Source: Thermoanaerobacteraceae bacterium
GTDB lineage: Bacteria > Bacillota > Desulfotomaculia > Desulfotomaculales > Ammonificaceae
Direction: 5' to 3'
DNA length: 6,342 nucleotides
NCBI GenBank assembly: GCA_030016455.1
Contig: JASEJH010000077.1
Span: 659-7,000, forward strand
Shown: piece by piece, positions 5,726-6,342 of the stretch
How positions within the stretch are numbered: the first letter of the stretch is position 1
Layout: every line of letters starts with the position of its first letter
Translations under genes and position numbers: made by a program
Notes under the pieces: model-generated
The model's database searches: none
What the model was told of the DNA's origin: nothing
The model's input: the letters and a program-made list of their open reading frames with translations, nothing else

Positions 5726-6342
5726 ATGTCACAGGTGCCCCACTTCTGCCGCCTGCGCTGCCCGGAGTGTTTCACCAGCTTTCCGGCGGAGATCATCCGG
5801 AGTACGGGTTCGGGCGGGTTTCTGGAAAGCGACCTCTGCTACCGCGCGGGGAACATTTTTGTCTACCCCTTCCTGGTGGTGGTTTGCCCGGGCTGCCGTT
5901 TTGCCGCCTGGGTCAGCGAGTTTGACTATCTGGCCGAGTTTCCCCAGTACAGCGAATACCACCCGATCCGGCGGGTTCTCGGCGAGTTTCTACGGGAGCA
6001 GCGGCGGCTCTATCCCGGCAGCGAGCGGTACCGCCTGGCCGCAGAAACAGCCATGCGAAAGGGCGCTTCGGAGTTGAAACTCGCCCACCTTTACCTGCGC
6101 GGAGCCTGGTGTGCGCGGGAGGAAAAGAACCGGGAGGCGGAAAGTTATCACCAGGAAGAAGCAGTCCGGCATTTCCGCAAGGCGCTGTCCGAAGGGCTGT
6201 ACGGGATGGACGCGGCGGTTGCGTGCTATCTGGTCGGGGAGCTCTGCCGCCGGTTGGGCCGGTTTACCGAGGCCTTGGCCGCCTTTGCCGGCGTCAAGGA
6301 AAGCACGTTGCCGGACTGGTTGCGGCCGGGTTTCGCTGCTAT
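5726..6342 (+). CDS. DUF2225-like zinc-binding protein with helical TPR-like C-terminus (3' partial)
   Basis: The frame is open from ATG 5726 through the window end (205 complete codons, no stop), so the C-terminus is missing. The N-terminus has RCPECFTSF (C12, C15) and a second pair in VVVCPGCRFAAWVSEF (C54, C57), spaced as in DUF2225 proteins where two CxxC-type knuckles likely bind zinc; C8 is an extra Cys. A linker then leads to an Arg/Glu/Ala-rich helical region (about 80-205) with TPR-like patterns such as SERYRLAAETAMRKGASELK and later CYLVGELCRRLGRFTEALAA. Proteins of this family in spore formers are uncharacterised; a scaffold or regulatory role is only a guess. It looks soluble, with no signal peptide or membrane helix in the visible part. 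The start has only a weak AGGTG four bases upstream; an in-frame TTG at 5672 is a poorer choice. It does not seem tightly coupled to spoVAF, 471 bases upstream. Confidence 0.75.
   Translation, partial: MSQVPHFCRLRCPECFTSFPAEIIRSTGSGGFLESDLCYRAGNIFVYPFLVVVCPGCRFAAWVSEFDYLAEFPQYSEYHPIRRVLGEFLREQRRLYPGSERYRLAAETAMRKGASELKLAHLYLRGAWCAREEKNREAESYHQEEAVRHFRKALSEGLYGMDAAVACYLVGELCRRLGRFTEALAAFAGVKESTLPDWLRPGFAA

Noticed and set aside
5505..6077. 190-codon + strand open frame
   Set aside because: Arg/Ala/Ser-rich composition; most of it overlaps the DUF2225-like gene in another frame, and that gene has clear CxxC motifs.

Overview
The window is GC-rich and codes on the + strand almost throughout. 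The suggested host is a spore-forming member of the Clostridia/Firmicutes, probably a GC-rich Desulfotomaculum/Pelotomaculum-like or thermophilic lineage. This rests on two spore-germination genes (spoVAE and spoVAF), a DUF2225-type protein of the kind common in Firmicutes, and strong AGGAGG-type ribosome binding sites. The genus is an inference from gene content and composition; no rRNA or other marker is present.

Layout. (1) Positions 1-2970 look like one transcription unit of three genes. The first is a 5'-truncated signalling protein (cyclic-nucleotide-binding domain, two CBS motifs, DUF294 nucleotidyltransferase). The second is a DEDDh 3'-5' exonuclease of the DnaQ/PolC type. The third is a small hot-dog thioesterase with the intact FlK-type Thr-Glu-His triad. 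(2) Positions 2971-3345 are 375 bases without a credible gene but with much structure: a sigma-A-like promoter, a long hairpin ending in a T run, and a ~207-base element bounded by imperfect 19-base inverted repeats. That element contains further strong hairpins and could be a MITE-like insertion or a structured RNA leader. (3) Positions 3346-5254 hold spoVAE and spoVAF, 25 bases apart, encoding inner-membrane proteins of the dipicolinate channel/germination machinery. spoVAC and spoVAD, which usually precede spoVAE, are not in the window. (4) Positions 5255-5725 are 471 bases of gene-poor DNA with a possible weak terminator, several inverted repeats and a short minus-strand frame that may be a gene remnant. 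(5) From 5726 to the window end runs the start of a DUF2225-like protein with paired Cys motifs and a helical, TPR-like C-terminal part; it is cut by the window edge.

How the genes relate. The DUF294 protein and the exonuclease form a pair that recurs in bacteria, often beside sodium/solute symporter genes (recalled from general knowledge). The lead hypothesis is that the CBS/cNMP protein is a regulatory sensor; the role of the exonuclease partner is not established. spoVAE and spoVAF act late in sporulation and in germination in the forespore inner membrane. No convincing sigma-G promoter is visible ahead of them. The most unusual DNA is the structured element ending three bases before the spoVAE ribosome binding site.
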